Notes: a model not told the origin generated them from the letters alone. Positions 8,507-17,142 are shown, numbered from the stretch's first letter. The stretch is DNA of 64,000 nucleotides from Streptomyces sp. NBC_00335 (GCF_036127095.1 NZ_CP108006.1:4340001-4404000), one strand, 5' to 3'. Numbers and translations: made by a program.

Positions 8507-9032
8507 CCCTCCAGGCTACCGGGCCGGGCTTCCGAGGAGCGCACCGATATCACGCTGCGTGTCACTTTGTCCCAATTGCCGCGAATGGAAAACTTCCTGC
8601 AGGAGGCTGGAAGCATCCCTTCCGTCGGGGCCGATAAAACGGCTCCATTCCCCGAAAAGGGGCGCAACGGCAGCGATCGGGCACCCTCTGAGCAGGAGGG
8701 AAGGGCCTTCCTTGTCCACAGGAATTCCCCAGGGGACCGGCTTATCCACAGGCTGTGTGCCGGATCTGTGGACACAGGAATAGATCAATCTCGACCATGG
8801 GGCGAGCGGGCCCAATCAGGGTTCAAACCACCCTCACACACTCATTCGGGTGGGAATGACTCGCCCCAAAGAGTTGATCGGTGATACAGGGGTGACGCCG
8901 TTCACCTCCCGCTCGTCAGCGCGAAACCTGCGCCACCCGACCGATTTGTCGACCTTGTCGTGTTGCCGTGTCGACTTGTCCCCAGGTCTGCATCGATCCC
9001 TGTGGATAACTCTGTGGACAGTGGACAGAGCG
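8507..9032. promoter_or_regulatory. Long intergenic region with a DnaA-box cluster
   Basis: No gene is visible in these 526 bp between serS and pheA, although they must contain the serS promoter. Matches to the DnaA box TTGTCCACA/TTATCCACA: 8712-8720 TTGTCCACA (plus), 8742-8750 TTATCCACA (plus), 8767-8775 TGTGGACAC (minus), 8976-8984 TTGTCCCCA (one mismatch), 9001-9009 TGTGGATAA (minus), 9013-9021 TGTGGACAG (minus), 9020-9028 AGTGGACAG (one mismatch). Boxes fall in two groups with opposite orientation. A DnaA titration site is the likely role. Confidence 0.75.
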
Positions 9033-9968
9033 TTAGGGGCGCCCGTCGAGGCAACGCGTCAGCCAGTCCGAGGCCGCGGTGAAGTCGCCGTCGGAGGTGC
9101 CGGCCCGGGCGGTCTGGACGTCACCCTGAGCGACACCGGCGCGCGGGTAGGAGCCGAGGAAGCGGATCTGGGGACAGGTGCGCTTGAGGCCCATGAGTGC
9201 CTCGCCGACCCGGCGGTCGGAGATGTGTCCCTCGGCGTCGACGGCGAAGCAGTAGTTGCCGATCCCCGCACCCGTGGGCCGGGACTGGATCAGCATCAGG
9301 TTCACCCCGCGGACGGCGAACTCCTGGAGCAGCTCCAGCAGCGCGCCGGGTCGGTCGTCGCCCATCCACAGCACGATGGAGGTCTTGTCGGCTCCGGTCG
9401 GTGCGGCCGGGCGGGCAGGACGTCCGACGAGCACGAAGCGGGTCTCGGCGTTCTGCGCGTCGTGGATCTCGGTGACCAGCGGGACCAGCCCGTAGGTGGC
9501 GGCCGCGAACTCGCCCGCGAAGGCGGCGTCGAAGCGGCCCTCCTGGACCAGCCGGGCACCGTCGGCATTGGACGCAGCCGACTCCCACAGGGCGTCGGGC
9601 AGGTTCGACCGCAGCCAGTTGCGCACCTGAGGCTGGGCGACCGGGTGCCCGGTGACGGTTTTGACGTCCGACAGCTTGGTTCCGGGCCGCACCAGCAGTG
9701 CGAACGCGATGGGGAGCAGCACCTCGCGGTAGATCATCAGGGGTACGCCGGCAGCCAACTCGTCCAGGGTCGAGGTGACCCCGCCCTCCACCGAGTTCTC
9801 GATCGGGACCAAGGCGGCCGCGGCCTCACCGTTGCGCACGGCGTCCAGAGCGGCCGGGACCGAAACCATCGGGACGAGCTCCCGGGTCGCGGCTTCGGGG
9901 AGGGTGCGAAGGGCGGCTTCGGTGAACGTGCCCTCGGGACCGAGATAGGTGAAGCGGGTGGCCGACAT
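9033..9968 (-). CDS. pheA: Prephenate dehydratase
   Basis: 311-residue monofunctional PheA of phenylalanine biosynthesis (prephenate to phenylpyruvate). N-terminal periplasmic-binding-like fold opens with YLGPEGTFTEAAL; VPIENSVEGGV and NAETRFVLV (TRF motif) are active-site signatures. The C-terminal third is an ACT domain (DRPGALLELLQEFAVRGVNL) that binds Phe for feedback control; the usual ESRP is QSRP here. ATG 9968. No chorismate mutase domain. It stands between the DnaA-box region and dtpA, 42 bp from the latter, so it may be read through from the copper cluster. Confidence 0.96.
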   Translation of the reverse strand: MSATRFTYLGPEGTFTEAALRTLPEAATRELVPMVSVPAALDAVRNGEAAAALVPIENSVEGGVTSTLDELAAGVPLMIYREVLLPIAFALLVRPGTKLSDVKTVTGHPVAQPQVRNWLRSNLPDALWESAASNADGARLVQEGRFDAAFAGEFAAATYGLVPLVTEIHDAQNAETRFVLVGRPARPAAPTGADKTSIVLWMGDDRPGALLELLQEFAVRGVNLMLIQSRPTGAGIGNYCFAVDAEGHISDRRVGEALMGLKRTCPQIRFLGSYPRAGVAQGDVQTARAGTSDGDFTAASDWLTRCLDGRP

Positions 9969-10010
9969 GTGATCAGCCTAATGCCGGGGCCAGGACCCGA
10001 CAGGGGCTGT

Positions 10011-11327
10011 TCACCCTTCGAGCAGCCGCTGGCCCACGTACTCCCCGGCGCGCGCGCCGGGCGGCACCGCGTACAGGCCGCTCGACTCGTGCCGGATGAA
10101 AGCCGAGAGGGCGTCGCCACGATCGAGCTTGCGCTGGACGGGGACGAAACCGCGGGCCGGGTCGGCCTGCCAGCAGATGAAGAGCAGCCCCGCGTCCGGG
10201 GTTCCGTCGGGGGCGATCCCGTCGTGGAAGGAGAAGGGACGCCGGAGCATGGCCGCCCCGCCGTTCTGTGCGGGTGCGGAGATCCGGGCGTGTGCGTTGG
10301 CGGGGATGACCGGCTTCCCGTCGGCGCCGATCTTGTCGAGGGCCATGGCGGTGGTCTCGCCGCCTCCGGTCAGCGGGGCGCCGGTGGCCTTCGTACGGCC
10401 GATGACCTGCTCCTGCTGGGCGAGTGACTGCTGGTCCCAGGAGTCGAGGAGCATCCGGATGCGGCGTACGACGGCGTACGAGCCCCCGGTCATCCAGGCG
10501 TGCTCCGGGGGGAGCGTGCCCTGGACGAAGATCCGCTGGTCGAAGTCGGCTTCGGTGGGCTTCGGATTGTTGGTGCCGTCCACCTGACCCATGAGGTTGC
10601 GGGCCGTCATGGGAGAGGCGGTGGCGCCGGGAGAGCGGTTGAAGCCGTTCATCTGCCAGCGCGGCCGGGCCGCCTCCCCCGCGTCCTTCTGTAGGGCGCG
10701 CAGCGCGTGGAAGGCGACCAGTGCGTCGTCGGAACCGATCTGCACCCAGAGATCGCCGTTGCTGCGCTGGGCATCGAGCCGGTCGGCGGAGAAGTCCGGC
10801 AGCGGGTCGAGGGCGGCGGGGCGGCGTGCGGTGAGGCCGGTGCGCTCGAAGAAGGAGTGGCCGAAGCCGAAGGTCACGGTGAGGGAGGAGGGGCCGGAGC
10901 CGAGGGCGATGCCGGTGTCGGCGACCGGTGCGGTCTCCCCCGCGGTCAGCCGCCGCGCGGTATCGGACCAGCGCCGCATCAGAGCGGCGGCCTCGGTACG
11001 CCCGGCACCGGGCGCCAGGTCGAAGGCGAGGACGTGCCCCTTGGCCTGGAGCGGCGTGGTGATGCCGGCCTGGTGATCCCCGTGGAAGGCCACCCGGGTG
11101 GCCCCGAGGCTGCCGGGGGCGCCGCCGGATCCCGTGGACTCGGACCCGGACACCGCGGACTGTACGAGGGCTCCGCCGGCGGCGCCGAGCGCGAGCCCGG
11201 CGGCGCCCGCGGCGCCGACCGTGCCCAGCAGACGGCGGCGGGAGATCTCGATACCGGGGAGTTCCGTGGTGCGCTCGGCGCTCTCGGTGCTCTCTGTGCT
11301 CTCGGTGGGGTCGCTGTTCTGGGTCAC
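10011..11327 (-). CDS. dtpA: Dye-decolorizing peroxidase DtpA, Tat-exported
   Basis: 438-residue heme peroxidase of the DyP family. A twin-arginine signal SRRRLLG (about 29-35) with a following Ala/Gly-rich hydrophobic stretch indicates Tat export. Distal Asp lies in GQVDGTNNPK (about 249-258), the GxxDG signature; the proximal heme His is in ANAHARISAP (about 347). In S. lividans, as I recall, DtpA works with a PCuAC-type chaperone, Sco and CopCD to mature the copper oxidase GlxA; the same partners lie upstream here. GTG 11327 is five bases after the CopCD stop; the upstream open frame overlaps CopCD and is rejected. Ser/Thr/Glu repeats (ESTESTES) precede the Tat signal. Confidence 0.93.
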   Translation of the reverse strand: MTQNSDPTESTESTESAERTTELPGIEISRRRLLGTVGAAGAAGLALGAAGGALVQSAVSGSESTGSGGAPGSLGATRVAFHGDHQAGITTPLQAKGHVLAFDLAPGAGRTEAAALMRRWSDTARRLTAGETAPVADTGIALGSGPSSLTVTFGFGHSFFERTGLTARRPAALDPLPDFSADRLDAQRSNGDLWVQIGSDDALVAFHALRALQKDAGEAARPRWQMNGFNRSPGATASPMTARNLMGQVDGTNNPKPTEADFDQRIFVQGTLPPEHAWMTGGSYAVVRRIRMLLDSWDQQSLAQQEQVIGRTKATGAPLTGGGETTAMALDKIGADGKPVIPANAHARISAPAQNGGAAMLRRPFSFHDGIAPDGTPDAGLLFICWQADPARGFVPVQRKLDRGDALSAFIRHESSGLYAVPPGARAGEYVGQRLLEG

Positions 11328-11332
11328 GCGGG

Positions 11333-13375
11333 TCAGCCGATCTTCACGTTCTTCTGGACGGTCGTCTGGTCGATGTCGGAGGTGCGGATGGTCACGTCGA
11401 TCCGCCATTCCCCGGTCAGCGGAAGCTGGACGCCCGATGCGGTCCAGTGCCCGGCGGCGGCACGCTCGGGGAGGACCGGAAGCGGGCCGATCTCCTTGGC
11501 CTCCAAGGTGAAGGACACCTTGAGCTCGGGCAGGTCGAGCGGCTTGCCGTCGGGGGTCTCGGCCCATACGTGGAGGGTGTTCGCACCGACGCGGCCCGGG
11601 TCCAGCTGGAGCCGGACCGAGCCCTTGCCGTTCTGGCCGCCGGTGTCGAAGGGCAGCGTGACCTTGACCGCGCGGTCGGGAACGGCGGTGGCGGTGGAAC
11701 CGCGACCCACCTCCAGCTCCGCGGCACGGCCGGGCTCGGTGCTGGTGAGGATGGTGGTGACGGCCAGTAGGACCACGGCGACGCCCGCCTCGGCGAGGAC
11801 GGACCGGCGCAGGCCGGCGCGGTCCGGATCGGCGTCGCGCACCTGCTTCTCCCGCGCGGTGCGCCGCGCGGCACTCTGGCGGGCGAGCTGCGCGGCGCGC
11901 CGGGGGTCGGAGGCGACGGCGTCCGAGGCGTCGGGGACGGCGTTGGCGTCCGAGGCGACGGCCACGGGTGATGTTTCACGTGAAACATCGGAAGGGCTTG
12001 CCTCCTCCGCTTCCCGCTCGGCCTTGGCTTCGGCCTTGACCTCGGCCTCGCTCTGGCTCCCGGCCAGCCGCGAGGTCCACTTCCGCGAGGTGTAGGCGAT
12101 GGCGACGACGACGGCCACGAGGCCGATCTTGACGAGCAGCAGCCGGCCGTAATCGGTCCCGGTCAGCGCGGACCAACTGCCGACCTGGCGCCAGGCCTGG
12201 TAGGTGCCGGTGCCGGCCAGGACGAGAACGCTGGTGAAGGCGACGGTGGAGAAGCGCCGGATCGCCGTGCGCTCGATCCCCGGGACCTTGTGGAGTGCGA
12301 CGAGCAGTGCGGTGAGTCCGCCGAGCCACGTGGCGACGGCCAGCAGGTGCAGGATGTCGACGGGCATGGCGAGGGCGGGCTGGATGCCGGTGGAGGCGTG
12401 CTCGGACAGCGCCCAGGTGGCGGCGATGCCGCCGGCGACGACGGTCCCGCCGATGCCGAGCCCGAAGACGAGGTCGCTCTCGCCCTTGGCGTCCTCTTCG
12501 GAGACCTCGGAGGTGCCGGAGCCGCCCGGTCCGTCCGTGCCGTCCGCCGTGTGGCGCCGGGCATAGGAGCCGAACAGGACGGTGATGAACAGTGCGGCGG
12601 CGCCCAGGAGCAGCAGCCGCGAGACGAGCGAGGCCCCGGACTTGGTCTCCAGGACGGTCTTCAGCCCGGCCAGGTCGAAGGCGTCGGAGAAGTTCCCCGA
12701 CCCGGTGTACGGGTTGCGGAGCAGCAGCATCACCAGGGTGGCCACGGTGAGCGCGACCCAGGCCCGTACGACCAGCTTCTGCATCGGCCGCTGCGCCGCG
12801 CCCCGGCGCCAGCACAGGAGGATGAAGGCGGCGGCGCCGACCAGTACGGCGAACCCGGCGTAGGCCACGTAGCGCGCGATGCCGTAGGCGACGGCGACGG
12901 GCCCGTCGCCCGCCGTCCGAGAGGGCAGGGAGACCGCGGTCTCGGAGGGTGCTCCGATGGAGAAGGTGAAGGCGCCGGAGATGGGGTGGCTGTCCGCGGA
13001 TATGGCCTGCCAGGCGACGGTGTAGGTGCCGTCCGGCAGTCCCGGGCGCAGGGCGGTGCCGTAGCGGATGATGCTTCCGCTGCAGAGGTCGCGCAGTTCG
13101 CCGGTATCGACGCGCTTGCCCCGGGGATCCAGGACGCGGATGGAGTCGCCGTTCATGGCGACCCCCTCCGAGAAGGAGAGCGTGATCTGGGCGGGCGCCA
13201 TGGCGACCACCGCCCCGTCCGTGGGGTCGCTCGCGGTCAGCGCGGCGTGTGCCGAGGCCGGCGCGGCAGCGGCGAAGAAGGCTGCCAGCAGAGCGGCGAG
13301 GACCAGCGCGAGCCGCGGCAGGAGTGCCGTGGCACGGACGCGGGCCGTGGATGGGGTCGGGGCGGTGGCCGTCAT
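11333..13375 (-). CDS. CopC-CopD fusion copper import/handling protein
   Basis: 680 residues. Signal peptide (20-42) ends ASA-His43, leaving the N-terminal His that CopC uses for Cu(II); the CopC domain (43-145) also has SADSHPISG. Then about eight transmembrane helices of CopD (165-455), a 100-residue charged cytoplasmic loop, another helix near 560, and an extracytoplasmic YtkA-like C-terminal domain. A perfect parS site is encoded inside the charged loop (peptide DVSRETS, about 462-468). The gene lies between ecuC and dtpA on the same strand and probably feeds copper to the chaperone system. ATG 13375. Confidence 0.93.
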   Translation of the reverse strand: MTATAPTPSTARVRATALLPRLALVLAALLAAFFAAAAPASAHAALTASDPTDGAVVAMAPAQITLSFSEGVAMNGDSIRVLDPRGKRVDTGELRDLCSGSIIRYGTALRPGLPDGTYTVAWQAISADSHPISGAFTFSIGAPSETAVSLPSRTAGDGPVAVAYGIARYVAYAGFAVLVGAAAFILLCWRRGAAQRPMQKLVVRAWVALTVATLVMLLLRNPYTGSGNFSDAFDLAGLKTVLETKSGASLVSRLLLLGAAALFITVLFGSYARRHTADGTDGPGGSGTSEVSEEDAKGESDLVFGLGIGGTVVAGGIAATWALSEHASTGIQPALAMPVDILHLLAVATWLGGLTALLVALHKVPGIERTAIRRFSTVAFTSVLVLAGTGTYQAWRQVGSWSALTGTDYGRLLLVKIGLVAVVVAIAYTSRKWTSRLAGSQSEAEVKAEAKAEREAEEASPSDVSRETSPVAVASDANAVPDASDAVASDPRRAAQLARQSAARRTAREKQVRDADPDRAGLRRSVLAEAGVAVVLLAVTTILTSTEPGRAAELEVGRGSTATAVPDRAVKVTLPFDTGGQNGKGSVRLQLDPGRVGANTLHVWAETPDGKPLDLPELKVSFTLEAKEIGPLPVLPERAAAGHWTASGVQLPLTGEWRIDVTIRTSDIDQTTVQKNVKIG
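11973..11986. promoter_or_regulatory. parS site, copy 2 (inside the CopCD coding sequence)
   Basis: Perfect GTTTCACGTGAAAC within the CopCD gene, in the segment for a hydrophilic cytoplasmic loop where the peptide VSRETS is tolerated. Coding function and ParB binding coexist. Confidence 0.93.
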
Positions 13376-13397
13376 GGCGTGTCAGTCCCTCGGTCCG

Positions 13398-13904
13398 TCA
13401 GTGGGCGGTGCCATCGGAGGATGTCGGAGCCTTGTACGTCCGCTCCTTGACGTCCAGCTCGACCTTGACCGGGCCGGACTTCTCGAAGCGCAGTTCGATG
13501 GTGACCTTGTCACCGACCTTGGGGGTGTTCTTGAGCCCCATGAACATGACGTGGCTGCCGCCGCGCGCCAGCTTCAGCTCGCCGTTCGCGGGCACGTCCA
13601 TGGACTGCACCTGCTGCATCTTCTGATCCTTGGTCTCGTGGATCTGCAGATCGTCGGAGAGCGGGCTCGTGGCGCCGGTCAGCTTGTCGGCCGTCTTGGA
13701 GTCGTTCTTGATGACCATGAACGCGCCGGCCATCTCGTCGTTCACGGGCTGCGGCATGTAGCCGCCGCTGACCGTCAGCTTCGGAGCGCCACCGGAAGCG
13801 GATCCGGAGTCCTTGCCGTCCGAGGAGCAGCCGGATATGGCGAGCGCGGCCGTCAGGGAGAGGGCGACGGCGAGGGTGCGGGTGCTGGTGGTGCGGGTGT
13901 TCAC
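13398..13904 (-). CDS. ecuC: PCuAC-type extracytoplasmic copper chaperone (ECuC-like) lipoprotein
   Basis: 168 residues with lipobox LAISGC (Cys26), so anchored outside the membrane. The PCuAC domain shows the Cu(I) ligand pattern: His in LQIHETK, Met in QSMDVP, then HVMFMGL. In S. lividans the equivalent chaperone hands copper to Sco. GTG 13904 overlaps the sco stop (GTGA), and the gene is 22 bp upstream of CopCD, so sco-ecuC-copCD-dtpA is one operon. Confidence 0.92.
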   Translation of the reverse strand: MNTRTTSTRTLAVALSLTAALAISGCSSDGKDSGSASGGAPKLTVSGGYMPQPVNDEMAGAFMVIKNDSKTADKLTGATSPLSDDLQIHETKDQKMQQVQSMDVPANGELKLARGGSHVMFMGLKNTPKVGDKVTIELRFEKSGPVKVELDVKERTYKAPTSSDGTAH

Positions 13905-14554
13905 GGGTTCTCTCCCTTGACGACCTTCGGCAGGTCCTTGGTGTAGTCATCGACGGTGGTGCTCTCGCCGTAGAGGAGGTATCCCTCGTCGGTCTTGGGC
14001 GAGAAGGCGATGACCTGGGCGCCGTGCATGGACACGACGTTGCCGGCGGCGTCCGTCTTGGCGGCCTCGATACCGATGCCGAGGGTGCGTGCGGCGGCCT
14101 GGATGGTGGCGAAGTCCCCGGTCAGCCCGGTGAATGCCGGGTCCTGGGCCTTGAGCCACGAGCCGAGGGATTCGGGAGTGTCCCGTTCCGGGTCGGTGGT
14201 GATGAAGACGACCTGGAGCTTGTCTTGGTCGGCCTTGGGAAGTGCCTTCTTGGCGACGGCGATGTTGCTCATCGTCAGGGGGCACACGTCGGGGCAGCGG
14301 GTGTAGCCGAAGTAGATGAGCGTCGGCTTGCCCTTGGTCTGCTCGCGCAGGTTCCACGGCTTGCCGGTGGTGTCCGTGAGGACGACGTCCGGCTTGTCGA
14401 AGGGGCGGTCGAGCACGGTGGCGGAGCCGGCTTTCGCCTGGTTCTCGCTGATCTGGGTGACCTGGCCGTTCTTGGCCGGTTCGCCACCGCAGGCGGTGAG
14501 GGTGAGGGCGGCCGCCGCCACGAGGGCGGCGAGCGTCACACGTGTGGTGCGCAT
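13901..14554 (-). CDS. sco: Sco1/SenC-family copper metallochaperone
   Basis: 217-residue lipoprotein (lipobox LTAC, Cys22) with a thioredoxin fold. The copper ligands are in place: CPDVC (Cys87, Cys91) and His177 in VVSMHGAQ. The family delivers copper to the CuA centre of cytochrome oxidase and, in Streptomyces, to development-linked copper oxidases. ATG 14554. A GC-rich hairpin sits in the 96-bp gap from ycnI, so some transcripts may end or be processed there. Confidence 0.94.
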   Translation of the reverse strand: MRTTRVTLAALVAAAALTLTACGGEPAKNGQVTQISENQAKAGSATVLDRPFDKPDVVLTDTTGKPWNLREQTKGKPTLIYFGYTRCPDVCPLTMSNIAVAKKALPKADQDKLQVVFITTDPERDTPESLGSWLKAQDPAFTGLTGDFATIQAAARTLGIGIEAAKTDAAGNVVSMHGAQVIAFSPKTDEGYLLYGESTTVDDYTKDLPKVVKGENP

Positions 14555-14596
14555 GGGAAAGTCCCTGGGATCGGGGGTGGTACGGGTGGATCCGCG

Positions 14597-14626
14597 AGCC
14601 CGGCCGGCCCGGATGACCGGCCGGCT
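14597..14626 (-). terminator. GC-rich hairpin between ycnI and sco
   Basis: Arms AGCCCGGCCGG (14597-14607) and CCGGCCGGCT (14617-14626) pair with one bulged base and a 9-base loop. It lies in the only sizeable gap between these copper genes and could attenuate read-through. Confidence 0.35.
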
Positions 14627-14650
14627 GCGCGGAATCGGCAGGTCAGGAGG

Positions 14651-15379
14651 TCAGGAGGTGCGGCGCCGCGAGGCGATACCGAAGGCCACGCCGCCGAGTC
14701 CGATGACGATGCCGGCGATGCCGAGGGCCCGCGCGGTCGTGTCGGAGCCGCTCTTGGCGGCGGCCGTGTCGTGGCCGTCCTTGTGGTCGGCCGCGGCGCC
14801 GTTCTTGTCGCCGTCCGTCTTCGCGGCGGCGTCGTGGTGGTCGCCGCCGGCCGGGGCGGCGATCAGCTTCAGGACGGGCGCCGGGTTCTGCGGCTCCGCG
14901 GCGCCTTCCTTGGGCTCTTCGATCCAGCGGACGATCTCGCCGTTGTCGTAGGTCTGGATCGCCTTGAAGACCATCTTGTCCGTGCTGTCGGGCAGCTTGC
15001 CGACGGACAGCGGGAACTGCTGGAACTTGCCGGGCTCGATCTTGCCGCCCGACCAGGTCACCTTGGTGACGGCCTCGTTGATCTGCTTGCCGTGCACGGT
15101 GAGCGGCTTGTCGAGCTTGGTCTTCTCCACGTTCACGGTCCAGCCGGGAACGTCCTGCGGCATGACGGAGGACAGCGGCTGGTCGACGGGGAAGTTGACT
15201 TCCAGCTGGGTCGTCGAGGCGCCGTCCCGCTCGTTGGGGACCTTGAAGTTGATTGTCGCGTAGCCGCCCTTGGTGGCCTCGCCGGGCTGCACGCCGACGT
15301 GGGCGAAGGCCGTACCGGAGAGGAGGAGGACGGAACCGGCGGCGAGGGCGGCGGCGAAGGAGACGCGAGAGGTCTTCAT
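14651..15379 (-). CDS. YcnI-family (DUF1775) copper-binding membrane-anchored protein
   Basis: 242 residues. Signal peptide 1-26 ends AFA-His27 (HVGVQP), giving the N-terminal His used by YcnI to bind Cu(II). The DUF1775 domain spans about 27-170, with WIEEP near its end; a His/Asp/Ala-rich linker (GDHHDAAAK, DHKDGHD) may also bind metal. One C-terminal helix with an RRRTS tail anchors it. ATG 15379 was chosen because it starts the signal peptide; the frame opens much further upstream. Part of the minus-strand copper cluster. Confidence 0.9.
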   Translation of the reverse strand: MKTSRVSFAAALAAGSVLLLSGTAFAHVGVQPGEATKGGYATINFKVPNERDGASTTQLEVNFPVDQPLSSVMPQDVPGWTVNVEKTKLDKPLTVHGKQINEAVTKVTWSGGKIEPGKFQQFPLSVGKLPDSTDKMVFKAIQTYDNGEIVRWIEEPKEGAAEPQNPAPVLKLIAAPAGGDHHDAAAKTDGDKNGAAADHKDGHDTAAAKSGSDTTARALGIAGIVIGLGGVAFGIASRRRTS

Positions 15380-15489
15380 GGCAGAAACACTCCACGGAAG
15401 CTGTGGTGACGGTGGCTCCGCGCGCGGCGCGCACGGAGTTCGCGGCACCGGTGCTCCCGTCGTGAGTCCCGGGGAGGAGAGGTGCCGCT

Positions 15490-16305
15490 TCAGGCTGCGA
15501 GGGCGAATGCCGTGGGCGGCCCGCGCCTGATCACCGTGTGCTGGAGTGCGTCCCTGCCCGTGGAGAGCCCGGAGCCGGTCCCGGCGCCCGCTGCCCGCGG
15601 TGTACGCACGGGCCGGTCCGCAAGACCCGCGCCGAGGGCCCGTACGTAGGCCAGCGCGGCACGCAGGGGGCGTACCGGTCCGGACGCGGCGGAGAGCCTG
15701 GACAGTTCGAGGAGGCGGAACAGCGCGGCGTCGCCGCGCCCGAGCAGCCAGCCGGCGGCGAGCGCGGCCAGCAGGTGCCCGATCAGCATGGCCGGGCTGA
15801 ACAGCCCGACCAGTCCGGTGGCCGGCTCTACGAGGCCCTGCCCCATGTGGGCGTGGGTCATGTGCCCCTGCGCCTCGGCCTGCGCGGCCACGGCGTCCGG
15901 GTCCAGCCCGGCGCTCTCCAGGATCCGCCGGGCATCCGCCGGGTGGATCGGGACGGAGTTGCCCCCGCACACCAGCTGGGCGGCCAGCGCCGCTAGTGAG
16001 GTCTCCGAGGAGGTACCGCCGCCCGCCGAGGCCTTGTGCTGGCCGAGGCCGAACACCGTGTGCAGCGCGAGCTGTCCGCCCGCCAGTGCGGCGGCGATGC
16101 CGGGCAGCGAGCGGCGGCGTCCCGCGAGGGGGGCCGCCACCGCGAAGACGGCGAGGAAGCCGGCGCAGAGGGACCACCAGGGCACCGTCGCGCAGGAGGC
16201 CAGTGCGTGCCCGGCCGCGGACAGCACGACACAGACCGCGGTGAACACCGCGGCCCGGATCAGCCTGAGGCCGGGTCCGGCCTGCGTCGCGTGGGGGGCA
16301 GTCAT
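15490..16305 (-). CDS. His/Met-containing multi-pass membrane protein of the copper cluster
   Basis: 271 residues with about five hydrophobic segments (near 17-35, 40-58, 65-85, 165-190). A loop contains QGHMTHAHMGQ, a His/Met cluster plausible for copper, between hydrophobic blocks. I do not recognise a named family. It is the most upstream gene of the minus-strand copper cluster, 110 bp before ycnI. Start ATG 16305. Confidence 0.8.
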   Translation of the reverse strand: MTAPHATQAGPGLRLIRAAVFTAVCVVLSAAGHALASCATVPWWSLCAGFLAVFAVAAPLAGRRRSLPGIAAALAGGQLALHTVFGLGQHKASAGGGTSSETSLAALAAQLVCGGNSVPIHPADARRILESAGLDPDAVAAQAEAQGHMTHAHMGQGLVEPATGLVGLFSPAMLIGHLLAALAAGWLLGRGDAALFRLLELSRLSAASGPVRPLRAALAYVRALGAGLADRPVRTPRAAGAGTGSGLSTGRDALQHTVIRRGPPTAFALAA

Positions 16306-16553
16306 GGCCGGGCCATCATCGCACTGGGCTTAGGCGCCGCATACGGCAGGTGCGACAGCAGGTTGGCATTCCCGCGCACGGATGCGGGGCGTCGGTCGGT
16401 GCCCGCGCACCCGGCCACTCCCCCAACCCCAGCCCGGCATCTGCGCGTACACCGCCGCATACACCGCCGCCCGGGAGCGCCGCATCGGCCGAACGAGGGC
16501 TCTGTCGGCCTTCTGGCGCTTAGCCCCCGCCCCGGGCGGCAATAGGTAACCGT

Positions 16554-17078
16554 ATGAGCATCTGGTGGTCTCTCCACTTGAGGCGCGAAGCAGCGAGTGT
16601 GCCCCTCGCGAGGCGACTGCTGCTGGGGACGATGGAGACCGCGGGGGTGGACCCGGACATCTCCTTCGACCTGTCGGTGGCGCTGAGCGAGGCGTGCGCG
16701 AACGCGGTGGAGCACGGTGGCCGCGAACCCGTCCCGCGCTGCGGGTACCCGGACGACGCGACGTACCCGGACGACGCGACATACACGGACGACGCGGCCC
16801 CGGGCGGCGGATCCCCGGACGGGACCGGGGCGTACCACGTCACGGCCTATCTGGACGGGGACCGCTGCCGCATCGAGGTGAGCGACTCGGGCCCGGGGTT
16901 CCCGCCCGCGACGGTGGCCCGCCGCAGACCGTCCCTGGCCGAGCACGGCCGGGGACTGCACCTGATCGAGGAGCTCGCCGACCACGTCCGCTTCCGCAAC
17001 CGGCCGGGCCGGGGCGCCGTGGTCAGCTTCGACAAGATGCTGAAGTGGCGGGACGACTCGCTGCTGAAGGTGTCGTAG
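16554..17078 (+). CDS. RsbW/SpoIIAB-like ATP-binding protein (anti-sigma kinase family)
   Basis: 174-residue GHKL ATPase domain with no other domain: N-box SEACANAVEHG, G1 box DSGPGF and HGRGLHLI. Such small proteins act as anti-sigma or regulatory kinases in partner-switching circuits. An insertion after the N-box contains three tandem six-residue units YPDDAT-YPDDAT-YTDDAA (encoded by near-perfect 18-bp repeats from about 16745 to 16797), an unusual acidic tract in the ATP-lid side of the fold. ATG 16554; weak ribosome site. No anti-anti-sigma gene is adjacent. Partner unknown. Confidence 0.85.
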   Translation: MSIWWSLHLRREAASVPLARRLLLGTMETAGVDPDISFDLSVALSEACANAVEHGGREPVPRCGYPDDATYPDDATYTDDAAPGGGSPDGTGAYHVTAYLDGDRCRIEVSDSGPGFPPATVARRRPSLAEHGRGLHLIEELADHVRFRNRPGRGAVVSFDKMLKWRDDSLLKVS

Positions 17079-17079
17079 A

Positions 17080-17124
17080 CGCGCCGATGGGCGGAACCCG
17101 TGGAGGGTCCCGCCCATCGGCGCG
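17080..17124. terminator. Bidirectional terminator
   Basis: Perfect 15-bp inverted repeat CGCGCCGATGGGCGG (17080-17094) and CCGCCCATCGGCGCG (17110-17124), loop able to pair further (ACCC/GGGT). Sits between the convergent RsbW-like and pepP genes. Confidence 0.85.
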
Positions 17125-17142
17125 TACGAGCGAGCGGTGGCG

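Noticed and set aside
8507..8700. T-box riboswitch upstream of serS
   Set aside because: I could not find the conserved T-box core, specifier loop or antiterminator; the region is better explained by promoter and DnaA boxes.
11328..11567. 80-residue N-terminal extension of DtpA
   Set aside because: It overlaps the CopCD coding sequence out of frame and would bury the Tat signal; GTG 11327 puts the twin arginines at residue 30.
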